From: Gammaproteobacteria bacterium
GTDB taxonomy: Bacteria > Pseudomonadota > Gammaproteobacteria > Xanthomonadales > Marinicellaceae
Direction: 5' to 3'
Length of the DNA: 54,593 nucleotides
Assembly: GCA_024280395.1 (NCBI GenBank)
Contig: JAJRQG010000145.1
Coordinates: forward strand, 1 to 54,593
Shown here: piece by piece, positions 7,517 to 14,852 of the stretch
Position numbering within the stretch: the stretch's first letter is position 1
Layout of the letters: each line of letters begins with the position of its first letter
Notes under the pieces: model-generated
Told to the model about the DNA's origin: nothing
What the model saw: the letters and a program-made list of their open reading frames with translations, nothing else
Databases searched by the model: none
Program-made: the position numbers and the translations under genes

Positions 7517-8884
7517 TTAAAATCCATACGCTAATTGTAATAACAAACGATTTTCATCTGTTCTAAACCCAGATAAACCATCATTAATTTCATAAGTAGC
7601 TTTACCAATTACACTAGAAGTAAACTGATAATTAATACCTAATGCCCATTGTTCTTGCGAAACGGCAGCTGCTGGTGCGGTAAAATCAGTATACCGAATA
7701 GCAGGTTCCCACTTGCTGTTTGGAATCAAGTAAGATGCCTGCGTGAACCAAGAGCTCCAATTCGCACCTTCAGAGGCTGTTTCTCCCCTTGTTGCTTCAC
7801 CAATTTTAGTTTTGACATATTCACCACGAAGTTGAAAATTATTCAACCTGTAGGCAAAATCAAAACCAATGACATTATAGTCACGGGCTTGTTCATCATG
7901 TAAATCTATCGTGTCTCCTTCTTCACTTTTGTAGTTTACCATATCTGCAAACGCATACTGTGCAGTATGACCACCTGCATCTTCAAGTTCCACTTCTGTG
8001 ACGGAAGCTTTACCTGTTGCTGCTGAAAGGCCTATTTCAAGTCCATTCATTGGAATAAAGCCGAGTCTTCCACCAAATGTTTTGTTCTTATCTGAATCTC
8101 TTGCCAAACCTTCTGCAATAATGCCTTCAAGCTCAAAACCATCATGGCCTTGTTCAGCAATAAGCTCTGGTCCATTACTCACATAGAACGCATAATTAAG
8201 ATTTTTCTCTGCCAATTCAAACCCACCTCGGAGTTGAAATCCCATTTCTGATGTTGGTGCGGCACCATCGTGCCCAAAACCAGGAGGAGCAGATACTTGT
8301 TTATTGATCCATGAAGGGTGTAAATTTTGCCTAAATTGACCAATTGGGCTTAAAAATCTACCTCCAACAAAAGTAACATAGTCATTTAAGAAGAGGTCAA
8401 TGGTTATATACTCAAGTCCCATCTCTGTTTCGCCTTGTGCATCAATGGCCATTTCTAACTCGGCCTCTAACATGACCAAATCTTTGTACTGGTAATGAAA
8501 AATTGGGGTAAAATTTCCAATTGAGTAACTGTCATTAACTGATGAGTAGCCAATATCAGCATACCCTGACATGTGAATCAAGGTATTGGGGTTGCGCCAT
8601 TCTCCTGCTGATGATACTTCTTTCTTAATATCTGCAATTTCTTGGTTTAGGTTATCGTTTTGAGCCACTTCTTTTTTCAGTTCTTCGACTTGTTGATTGC
8701 TCTTTTCTGATTGATTTTGGTACTCTTGAAGAACTAACTGCACTTGATTAAGTTGGTTTTGTAATGCTTCAACTTGTGCTTTTAGTTCATCATACTTTAC
8801 ATCTGCATTAGCAGATAGGGGTAACAGTGCGGCAATGATCAATGCCAGCTTTTTCTGTTTAAATACATTGTTATGTTTACGCAT
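7517..8884 (-). CDS. outer-membrane porin with N-terminal coiled coil
   Basis: The frame opens at 8905, but the ATG at 8884 has GGAG eight bases upstream and starts the signal peptide (hydrophobic ALIIAALLPLSANA), giving 455 residues. A Gln/Glu-rich coiled coil follows, with heptads LKAQVEALQNQLNQVQLVLQ and NQEIADIKKEV (about residues 29-90), then a beta-barrel with alternating aromatic strands ending in the terminal Phe of LLLQLAYGF. The architecture fits phosphate-selective or general anion porins (trimeric, coiled coil in the periplasm). Specificity cannot be read. Cotranscribed with the dihaem cytochrome downstream. Confidence 0.8.
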   Translation of the reverse strand: MRKHNNVFKQKKLALIIAALLPLSANADVKYDELKAQVEALQNQLNQVQLVLQEYQNQSEKSNQQVEELKKEVAQNDNLNQEIADIKKEVSSAGEWRNPNTLIHMSGYADIGYSSVNDSYSIGNFTPIFHYQYKDLVMLEAELEMAIDAQGETEMGLEYITIDLFLNDYVTFVGGRFLSPIGQFRQNLHPSWINKQVSAPPGFGHDGAAPTSEMGFQLRGGFELAEKNLNYAFYVSNGPELIAEQGHDGFELEGIIAEGLARDSDKNKTFGGRLGFIPMNGLEIGLSAATGKASVTEVELEDAGGHTAQYAFADMVNYKSEEGDTIDLHDEQARDYNVIGFDFAYRLNNFQLRGEYVKTKIGEATRGETASEGANWSSWFTQASYLIPNSKWEPAIRYTDFTAPAAAVSQEQWALGINYQFTSSVIGKATYEINDGLSGFRTDENRLLLQLAYGF

Positions 8885-8939
8885 GATAATAGACTCCGAT
8901 TTCATGGTTTAAGTTAAATACTTTTTACTAAAATAATTT

Positions 8940-8960
8940 CAAATTACAAATTGTAATTTG
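8940..8960. promoter_or_regulatory. perfect 21-bp palindrome upstream of the porin gene
   Basis: CAAATTACAA (8940-8949), one central base, TTGTAATTTG (8951-8960). It lies 56 bp before the porin ATG and just past the stop of the small gene at 8971. It is not followed by a T-run on the minus strand, so a regulator site is more likely than a terminator. The regulator is unknown. Confidence 0.5.
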
Positions 8961-8970
8961 TTAAAAGCAA

Positions 8971-9300
8971 TTAACTAATCGGCGGTCTAAAAGGAGGCAA
9001 GAAGTCTAAAAAGGGGATTGATTCATTGTAAATAAATAACAATGAATTTGGATTTGCTGACACGGGGTAAATAAAGGGTACAGTATTATCCACATAATTA
9101 TGTATCGAGCAATCAGAACAAAATCCATCGCAACAGTCATCACACACAAAACTGCTTATAGGTTGTTCGGAAGACTCGTGACAGTTGACTTTTTCAATGG
9201 ATACTTTTTCTTTTGAATGACAATCAGACAAATCAAGTCCACTAATAATCGGAGACATGAATATCAAAAGTACCAATAAATTGTTAATAACAACTTTCAT
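8971..9300 (-). CDS. small exported Cys-rich protein with RPPI tail (CzcI-like)
   Basis: The frame is open from 9348, but the ATG at 9300 begins the signal peptide (MKVVINNLLVLLIFMSPIIS), giving 109 residues. The mature part has a Cys cluster (CHSKEK, CHESSEQ, CDDCCDGFCSDC) and ends PPFRPPIS. A similar C-terminus (LRPPIV) is found on the gene at 39566 ahead of czcC, in the position of CzcI in Cupriavidus. I therefore call it CzcI-like by architecture, not by sequence search. It probably leads the porin-cytochrome transcript. Confidence 0.65.
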   Translation of the reverse strand: MKVVINNLLVLLIFMSPIISGLDLSDCHSKEKVSIEKVNCHESSEQPISSFVCDDCCDGFCSDCSIHNYVDNTVPFIYPVSANPNSLLFIYNESIPFLDFLPPFRPPIS

Positions 9301-9325
9301 GTTGTGTATTTTACCATTTACAAAC

Positions 9326-9357
9326 CTTGATTTATTGACATATATCAATAAATCAAG
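9326..9357. promoter_or_regulatory. long palindrome containing an FNR/CRP-type core
   Basis: Perfect arms CTTGATTTATTGA (9326-9338) and TCAATAAATCAAG (9345-9357) flank six bases. The centre 9335-9348 reads TTGAC-ATAT-ATCAA, one base from the FNR consensus TTGAT-N4-ATCAA. It lies about 35 bases upstream of the ATG at 9300, consistent with oxygen- or redox-dependent control of the small protein/porin/cytochrome genes. Confidence 0.5.
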
Positions 9358-9489
9358 AATAGTTGGTAATTGTTTTCAAACTCATCATAAGTTACCTTAA
9401 GGCTTCGATCAATGGATTTATAACAAGTAAATTTATTAGAGGCCATTCCATGAGTTATGTAGGTTCTCTATTATATTATTAAATAATGT

Positions 9490-9520
9490 TTGACTTGGAG
9501 TTAACTCCAGCTGTTATTAT
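9490..9520 (+). promoter_or_regulatory. MerR-family promoter, 19-bp spacer
   Basis: -35 TTGACT (9490-9495), -10 TATTAT (9515-9520), spacing 19 bp. The spacer holds a perfect 14-bp palindrome TGGAGTTAACTCCA (9496-9509). An over-long spacer with a dyad between the boxes is the hallmark of promoters untwisted by MerR-type activators. The regulator at 12024, last gene of the same operon, is the obvious candidate. Confidence 0.85.
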
Positions 9521-9559
9521 AGACCTAATTGAATACAACTAATCTTAATAAGTGAAATA

Positions 9560-9961
9560 ATGCCCGAGAACACATCAACTTCAAAAGAAACCAGTCTAAC
9601 TTGGTTGGCGTTATTTACCACCACAGGCACTTTGGTTTGTTGTGTCATTCCCATCATCTTAGTGACACTTGGCATGGGTGCAACGGTCGCATCAATGGTC
9701 AGTGCAATGCCATTTTTAATTACCTTGAGCCAACATAAAATAGTCGTATTTGCTGTTTCTGGCGTGTTATTGGCTTTATCTGCTTGGATGATGTATAGGC
9801 CGGGGCGTGCCTGTCCTATTGATTCAGAACTGGCAGAAATGTGCAATAAAACCCACAAATGGAACAAGCGTATTTATTGGTTGTCTGTTATTTTATGGTG
9901 TATTGGTTTTTTTGCGGCTTTTTTGGCACTGCCTTTACAAATGTGGTTCGATTCACTCTAA
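9560..9961 (+). CDS. MerT-like inner-membrane metal transporter
   Basis: 133 residues with three to four hydrophobic segments. Vicinal cysteines C27-C28 in the first segment (TLVCCVIPIILVTLG) and two more, C85 and C95, in the loop after the second hairpin (GRACPIDSELAEMC) match the MerT arrangement, in which metal passes from a periplasmic MerP to the CC pair and then to cytoplasmic cysteines. First gene of a six-gene run behind a MerR-type promoter. The operon has no mercuric reductase and its regulator lacks the Hg-specific Cys, so the metal need not be mercury. Confidence 0.75.
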   Translation: MPENTSTSKETSLTWLALFTTTGTLVCCVIPIILVTLGMGATVASMVSAMPFLITLSQHKIVVFAVSGVLLALSAWMMYRPGRACPIDSELAEMCNKTHKWNKRIYWLSVILWCIGFFAAFLALPLQMWFDSL

Positions 9962-9976
9962 CAAATAGGAAAAATT

Positions 9977-10564
9977 ATGAAAGACCCAATTAATAAAACA
10001 ACTGCCTCATTATTTTTAAGTTTGGTTCTATTGAGCTTGTCTGTCATGGCAGAACAACACATCTACAAGGGCAAGGTTGAAGGAATGGTTTGTGCTTTTT
10101 GTACCTATAACGTGGGCAAGAAAATTGCTGAGTTCGAAGGCGTAGATGCCGACAGTGTTAACCTTAACTTGAAATCAGGAGAAGTGGGTTTTGTTTCATC
10201 AGTTGCTGTTGAAAAATCAAAACTAGCCAAATTCTTTACAGAAACAGGCTTTAAGTTAGTATCCCTAGAGGAAGTTCAATCATCGCAACTCAGTGCATTA
10301 AAATTTAATACAGATGCCTTAATCAGTATCAGTTTTTCTGCCAACAAACTCTCTGAGTTTGAGGATATTCTGGATGCATTGGGTGAATTGGCAGCCTCTC
10401 AAACGACACAACTGGTTATTCAGGCTTCAAAAAAAATAGAAACTGATATTTTAAAACCCATCATCGCAGGCAAGCAACACGCCATTAAAGTAAAATTTGA
10501 TGGTACAGATGAGGATAAGATATCAATCAAATTATTCACCGCAGTAACAGGAGATAACTCATGA
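9977..10564 (+). CDS. exported heavy-metal-associated (HMA) domain protein with extra C-terminal domain
   Basis: 195 residues, signal peptide to about residue 25 (VMA). An HMA domain with C39-A-F-C42 in GMVCAFCTYNVGKKI spans about 28-95. The remaining 100 residues (about 105-190) look like a second, Cys-free ferredoxin-like domain (ISISFSANKLSEFEDILDALG). Roughly twice the length of MerP, so a two-domain periplasmic chaperone. Its stop overlaps the next start (ATGA), indicating translational coupling. In the motif MVCAFC the usual Thr of MTC is missing. Confidence 0.8.
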   Translation: MKDPINKTTASLFLSLVLLSLSVMAEQHIYKGKVEGMVCAFCTYNVGKKIAEFEGVDADSVNLNLKSGEVGFVSSVAVEKSKLAKFFTETGFKLVSLEEVQSSQLSALKFNTDALISISFSANKLSEFEDILDALGELAASQTTQLVIQASKKIETDILKPIIAGKQHAIKVKFDGTDEDKISIKLFTAVTGDNS

Positions 10565-10851
10565 AAAAAATATTACTCATTAATGTGCTACTCATTGGAT
10601 TTTCAAGCATGGCTGCAGAAAACAACTATCAACTGCAAGTCAATGGCTTGGCCTGTCCCTTTTGTGAATACAATATTCAAAAAAAACTATCAAAAATTGA
10701 AGGCGTAAGCGATGTAACTGTTAATTTAAAAAAAGGATTGGTTAATGTAAAGATGCTTGAGGGGCAAAAGCTGCCAGAAACTCAGGTCAGACAAGAAATA
10801 ACCGATGCAGGTTTTACGCTAAAAGGCATAAAAACCATTGATAATAAATAA
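10561..10851 (+). CDS. MerP-like periplasmic metal-binding protein
   Basis: 96 residues, signal peptide to about residue 18. A single HMA domain with C32-P-F-C35 in NGLACPFCEYNIQKKLSKIEGV and the usual VTVNLKKGLVNV strand. Family members bind one soft metal ion through the two Cys and hand it to a membrane partner. It overlaps both neighbours. The sequence CPFC instead of the TCxxC-type HMA motif is shared in style with the CAFC protein before it, so the two may have arisen by duplication. Confidence 0.85.
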   Translation: MKKILLINVLLIGFSSMAAENNYQLQVNGLACPFCEYNIQKKLSKIEGVSDVTVNLKKGLVNVKMLEGQKLPETQVRQEITDAGFTLKGIKTIDNK

Positions 10852-11750
10852 TGATGTTAAATAAATCCATATACATTTTTGTATTGGCTCTGCTTTTACC
10901 GACTATTAATGTTACTGCGGCACCCATTACTTTTAACACCGCTTTACCAGTTGCCAAAGGTGCATTTGTCAACCGTGAACAGTTTATTTTTAAACGTTTT
11001 CAGGATGATAAAAGTCCTTTACAACGGGATTTGTCTGTGAATGCTTTGGTTTCGGTTTTGGCTTATGGCATCCATTCAAAGTTGGCTGTTTTTGCCGCTG
11101 TTCCCTATGTGCAAAAAGACATTGACCTAAGCATGAACAGTAATCGTATTTCACGTTCATCACGGGGCATTGCTGACAGTAAATTTTTTGCGCGTTATAC
11201 TTTTTTGCAAAAAGATAAACTGGGAGAAACCCTAAGACTGACTGGATTTGCAGGCGTCAAAGCACCCACAGGTGAAGATCGACAATCAGATACTTTTGGA
11301 ATGCTGCCACAACCCTTACAATCTGGATCAGGATCATGGGATAATTTCTTGGGTTTTGTTCTCACCAAACAACAACTGGATTACCAAATGGATTTTCAAC
11401 TCAGCTACAATAAAACGGGAACCGCCAACAAATTTAAAGCCGGCAACAGTTGGCAAGCCGATGCATCCTTGCAATACCGCTTGTCTCCTAAAAACATGGA
11501 CAATTACAACAATCATTTTGTTTATGGCGTGCTAGAAGCGAATTACCGCAATCAAGAAAACAATAGTTTCGTGGGTGTAGATGATACCAACAGCGGTGGG
11601 AGTAGCCTTTTTCTATCACCAGGAATTCAGTATGTTACGCGAAAATTTATTTTAGAGGCCGCACTTCAGCTACCCATCTATCAAAACCTCAGTGGTTTCG
11701 CATTAAAAACAGATTATGTGTTTACCACCGGCTTTAGAGTTAATTTTTGA
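10851..11750 (+). CDS. outer-membrane beta-barrel protein of a MerTP-like operon
   Basis: 299 residues with a signal peptide to about residue 23 (VTAAP). The body shows alternating polar/aromatic strands and ends in GFRVNF, with the terminal Phe expected for outer-membrane barrels. A segment ADSKFFARYTFLQKDK...LTGFAGVKAPTGED resembles the 'transporter'/MetA-pathway barrel family (PF13557) as I know it. Its place between a MerP-like protein and a thioredoxin-like protein suggests a metal or thiol passage across the outer membrane. Start overlaps the preceding stop by one base. Confidence 0.7.
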   Translation: MMLNKSIYIFVLALLLPTINVTAAPITFNTALPVAKGAFVNREQFIFKRFQDDKSPLQRDLSVNALVSVLAYGIHSKLAVFAAVPYVQKDIDLSMNSNRISRSSRGIADSKFFARYTFLQKDKLGETLRLTGFAGVKAPTGEDRQSDTFGMLPQPLQSGSGSWDNFLGFVLTKQQLDYQMDFQLSYNKTGTANKFKAGNSWQADASLQYRLSPKNMDNYNNHFVYGVLEANYRNQENNSFVGVDDTNSGGSSLFLSPGIQYVTRKFILEAALQLPIYQNLSGFALKTDYVFTTGFRVNF

Positions 11751-12019
11751 TGAGCAACAAATTAACAATCGAATTAATCTCAACCTTTACCTGCAAACGC
11801 TGCCACAAAGCCCAGCAAAAAATTAAAAAGGTACTTTCTAAATTTGATTCTACTAGAATTGAATACAAAGAAGTCAATGTTTTAAAGCAATTAGATTATG
11901 CTGTTTCATTGGGCGTTCTGGCCACACCTGCTATTGCTGTAAACGGACAATTGCGTTTTCATTCGATTCCTTCAGAAAAGGAATTGTCATTAGAATTACA
12001 GAAGCTTTTAGAGGAGTAG
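11750..12019 (+). CDS. small thioredoxin-fold protein, CxxC
   Basis: 89 residues from the ATG that overlaps the preceding TGA (TGATG). Motifs: CKRC in STFTCKRCHKAQQKI, and a cis-Pro loop ATPAIAVNG. Length and order fit the glutaredoxin/thioredoxin_3-type redox-active disulfide proteins. There is no signal peptide, so it is cytoplasmic. In this operon it may receive metal from the MerT-like cysteines or reduce a thiol partner. The assignment of fold is good; the role is inference. Confidence 0.75.
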   Translation: MSNKLTIELISTFTCKRCHKAQQKIKKVLSKFDSTRIEYKEVNVLKQLDYAVSLGVLATPAIAVNGQLRFHSIPSEKELSLELQKLLEE

Positions 12020-12023
12020 AACA

Positions 12024-12413
12024 ATGTACAAAATCGGAGAAGTTTGTCAACAGCTGACCATCAGTGCCGATACACTGCGTTATTATGAAAAAATCAAACT
12101 GCTGCCATCCATTTGTCGCAATGCATCAGGACTGCGCCAATACAGTGATTATGATATTTCTTTGATCAAATTTATCAAACGCGCACAACGCATGAAATTC
12201 AGTTTAATAGAAATTTCTCAATTGCTTGATTTTAGAAAATCACCTCAATCAGCACAGCCACAAGTACGACAAATGGCCAATGAAAAACTAGCAGAAACCG
12301 CTAATCACATTCAAGAATTAACCACTTTAAAAAATGAATTACAATTGTTGGTTAATCTCTGCACTGGAGATAAAGACCATTGCCCTATTCTTGACGGTTT
12401 TGAAAAAAAATAG
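12024..12413 (+). CDS. MerR-family metal-responsive regulator, CueR-like C-terminus
   Basis: 129 residues: winged HTH (residues 1-70, YKIGEVCQQLTISADTLRYY), dimer helix, and a C-terminal loop LCTGDKDHCPIL with a C-x6-C pair, close to the CueR metal loop (C-x7-C followed by PI). The Cys that in MerR and ZntR sits at the start of the dimer helix is absent (QVRQMANEKL), arguing against a Hg(II) or Zn(II) site and for a monovalent soft metal. It is the last gene of the operon and its likely target is the 19-bp-spacer promoter at 9490. Confidence 0.8.
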   Translation: MYKIGEVCQQLTISADTLRYYEKIKLLPSICRNASGLRQYSDYDISLIKFIKRAQRMKFSLIEISQLLDFRKSPQSAQPQVRQMANEKLAETANHIQELTTLKNELQLLVNLCTGDKDHCPILDGFEKK

Positions 12414-12432
12414 GGTTAAATGAAGTTCTCTA

Positions 12433-13911
12433 TTACCCCGCACAACAAGACAATTCTGATACATCTTTGGCAAAAGTTTGGGCACACAGTTTTAAGCCTT
12501 CAACCATAGTCAAGTATGGAAACAACTGTCCTGCCAAATCTGTTGTCGTCATTTTATTATAAATGGCTAACACAGCTGTTTGTATCATTTCACCTGCATC
12601 TGGAGCTAAAATTTGCACACCAATAATCTGCATAGTGTCTTGATAAGCTACTATTTTGATAAAACCATCGGTTTCAAAATTTGCCAATGATCTTGGCACG
12701 TTTTCTAAGTCTAATTGACGTGAAATAGTGGTCATGCCTTGTGTTTCGGCTTGTGCTTCGGTTAAACCAACTGTAGCGACTTGCGGATCGGTAAAAATCA
12801 CTGCTGGCATGGTTGATAAATCCAATTGTGCTTGACCACCTGTCATATTAATGGCGGCACGGGTTCCTGCAGCAGCAGCGACATAAACAAATTGCGGCAT
12901 GTTAGAACAATCTCCAACGGCATAAATATCTTCGAGGTTTGTTTCTAATTGTTCATTTACAATTACTGCGCCTTTGTTGTCTGTTGCTAAACCAATTGCC
13001 TTTAAGTTTAGATTTTCGGTGTTGGCATCGCGTCCTGCGGCAATCAATAACTTATCGACTTTCAATGCACCGTTATTTAACTCTATGTCGAATTTATTGT
13101 CTTGAAAACTAACCTTTTGCGCTTGGGTTTGGGTTAAAATGGTCATGCCTTGGGATTCTAAAATAGTTTGTAGGTTTTTCCCCAGTTCCGGTTCTTCACG
13201 GTATAACAGCGTGTGTCTTGCCAACAACGTCACTTGTGTGCCCAATCTTTGGTATGCTTGAGCCAACTCTAAAGCAATAACTGATGAACCGACAACAACC
13301 AAATCTTTGGGTAAATCTTCTTCAAACAAGGCTTCTGTTGATGTCCAATAAGGCACATTTTCAATGCCATCTATCGGTGGAATAAAAGCTTTTGAACCCG
13401 TCGCAATTAAAATTCTATCTGCATTAAGTTCTTCAACTGTGCCATTGTTTTTCTTGATATAAAGTGTGCGTTCATCTTTATTCTTTTCACCTTTAAAACT
13501 GGCGAATCCTTTGATCAAAGTTAAAGCTGGATTTTTCTGCAAAATACTTTCATATTTGGCCATCCGCAACTCATCCACTCTGGATTGCTGTTGTTGTGCC
13601 AATAATGCCCGATTAATTTCTGGTTCGTGGTTTGTGATACCTGGGAATGGATTGTTTCTTTGGTGTTGTGCCAAATGAGCAGCTCGTATCATGATTTTTG
13701 AAGGCACACAACCGACATTAACACAACAGCCTCCAATTACTTCAGCGGCTTCAATAATGGTCACTCTTGCACCTTCATCGGCAGCCTTAATACCTGCCGC
13801 AAAAGCGCCAGATCCACTGCCAATAATAGCAACATGTAGTTGCTTTGTTGATCGACAACAACTGTCTTGTTGAGGCTTTTCTTTTAATTTTTGTTTGCAA
13901 CAATCTGACAT
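12433..13911 (-). CDS. merA: mercuric reductase
   Basis: 492 residues of the pyridine nucleotide-disulfide oxidoreductase fold: FAD site GSGSGAFAAG (31-40), redox pair C63/C68 in GGCCVNVGCVPSK, NAD(P) site VVGSSVIALELAQAY, FAD site VYAVGDCSN-like IYAVGDC, and a dimer domain ending in the vicinal pair C489-C490 that takes Hg(II) in MerA. The N-terminal HMA domain (NmerA) is absent; in its place the first 20 residues hold two CC pairs (4-5 and 18-19). Start abuts the merC stop. Reduces Hg(II) to Hg(0) with NADPH in the cytoplasm. Confidence 0.9.
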   Translation of the reverse strand: MSDCCKQKLKEKPQQDSCCRSTKQLHVAIIGSGSGAFAAGIKAADEGARVTIIEAAEVIGGCCVNVGCVPSKIMIRAAHLAQHQRNNPFPGITNHEPEINRALLAQQQQSRVDELRMAKYESILQKNPALTLIKGFASFKGEKNKDERTLYIKKNNGTVEELNADRILIATGSKAFIPPIDGIENVPYWTSTEALFEEDLPKDLVVVGSSVIALELAQAYQRLGTQVTLLARHTLLYREEPELGKNLQTILESQGMTILTQTQAQKVSFQDNKFDIELNNGALKVDKLLIAAGRDANTENLNLKAIGLATDNKGAVIVNEQLETNLEDIYAVGDCSNMPQFVYVAAAAGTRAAINMTGGQAQLDLSTMPAVIFTDPQVATVGLTEAQAETQGMTTISRQLDLENVPRSLANFETDGFIKIVAYQDTMQIIGVQILAPDAGEMIQTAVLAIYNKMTTTDLAGQLFPYLTMVEGLKLCAQTFAKDVSELSCCAG

Positions 13912-14333
13912 TATGACTTCACCTCACATTCGCCATCTGCACATTTTTTATTGGCTGGCCAGAACATATCCCAAATTGAAAATACCAACATAATCGCAAT
14001 ACCAACATAAGTGACATAAGTGCTCCATGCGTATTTAAAAAACGGGTATAAAGACAATAAAACCAAAATAGGACCAACTAAACCCAATACAGTTCTGTGC
14101 CATTGTTTGTGACTAAAATAGCCCAGAATATTAGCAGCAATCACAATAACAGCAAATAATGGAAACCAGGTTGAAATTATGGTCCATTCCCATTGCGACA
14201 GAAACCCAAAACCCAAAGCAGCACCAATGCCAGCAATCGCAGGAAAACAAGCCGCACATGAAAAGGCAGAAAGTACTGTTCCAATCATTCCGGCTTTGTC
14301 AGAAATACGGGTTACAAAACTTAATTTACTCAT
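13911..14333 (-). CDS. merC: MerC mercury transport protein
   Basis: 140 residues with four hydrophobic segments. C26-A-A-C29 in LSAFSCAACFPAIAGIGAALGFGFLSQWE is the MerC signature for Hg(II) uptake across the inner membrane, and a second Cys pair lies near the C-terminus (KKCADGEC). It shares a base with the merA start, so the two are translated together. MerC works without a periplasmic MerP, consistent with none being present in this operon. Confidence 0.9.
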   Translation of the reverse strand: MSKLSFVTRISDKAGMIGTVLSAFSCAACFPAIAGIGAALGFGFLSQWEWTIISTWFPLFAVIVIAANILGYFSHKQWHRTVLGLVGPILVLLSLYPFFKYAWSTYVTYVGIAIMLVFSIWDMFWPANKKCADGECEVKS

Positions 14334-14365
14334 AATTACTTACTCAAATCATTAATTGAGTAAGT

Positions 14366-14397
14366 ATTATAAACTCCGTACCCAACAACAGAGTCAA
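14366..14397 (-). promoter_or_regulatory. MerR operator-promoter of merCA, 20-bp spacer
   Basis: Minus strand: -35 TTGACT (14397-14392), -10 TATAAT (14371-14366), spacing 20 bp. Between them an imperfect dyad, ACTCTGTTG and GTACGGAGT (14394-14373), keeps the GTACGGAGT half known from mer operators. Lies between merR and merC, so MerR controls merCA from an internal promoter. Confidence 0.85.
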
Positions 14398-14409
14398 GCT
14401 AGACAATGG

Positions 14410-14802
14410 TTATTTTTCTAAAAGTGTTTCAATCATAGAACAACCTTGAGACTTGTCCGTGTTTTGACAGGATTCAATCAGCTTTTCTAACTCAGTTTGC
14501 ATAGAAGTTAAATCATCAATGTGTTTGATAATTTTCTCTCGCTTAACTTGAGCCATTGACATCACGTCGTTGCAGTTTCCAGAGCCCAAGTCCAATAATT
14601 CCTTTATCTCACTCAACTGAAAACCCAACTGTTGTGCACGTTTGATAAACACGATGGTATCAATCAAAGACTTAGAATATTGTCTATAACCCGATGCTGG
14701 TTTTGGTGGTTCATCAATTAAACCAATGCACTGATAATAACGAATAGTTTCTACATTCACATTTGTGGCTTGGGCTAATTTACCAATGGTTAGAGTTTTC
14801 AT
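14410..14802 (-). CDS. merR: mercury-responsive regulator MerR
   Basis: 130 residues from the ATG at 14802 (ten bases after AAGG; an ATG at 14811 is too close to it). HTH at the N-terminus (IGKLAQATNVNVETIRYYQCIGLI). All three Hg(II) ligands of MerR are in place: Cys in GSGNCNDV at the start of the dimer helix, then ESC and, nine residues on, QGCSMI (C-x8-C spacing). Unlike in Tn501, merR is on the same strand as merCA rather than divergent. Confidence 0.9.
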   Translation of the reverse strand: MKTLTIGKLAQATNVNVETIRYYQCIGLIDEPPKPASGYRQYSKSLIDTIVFIKRAQQLGFQLSEIKELLDLGSGNCNDVMSMAQVKREKIIKHIDDLTSMQTELEKLIESCQNTDKSQGCSMIETLLEK

Positions 14803-14852
14803 GAAAATCATACCTTCTTTATTACAACTGTACTGTTACATGAGATTTTATA

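Noticed and set aside
9560-12413. Calling this a second complete mercury operon
   Set aside because: There is no merA or merB inside it and the regulator lacks the Hg-specific Cys, so only 'MerTP-like' is supported.
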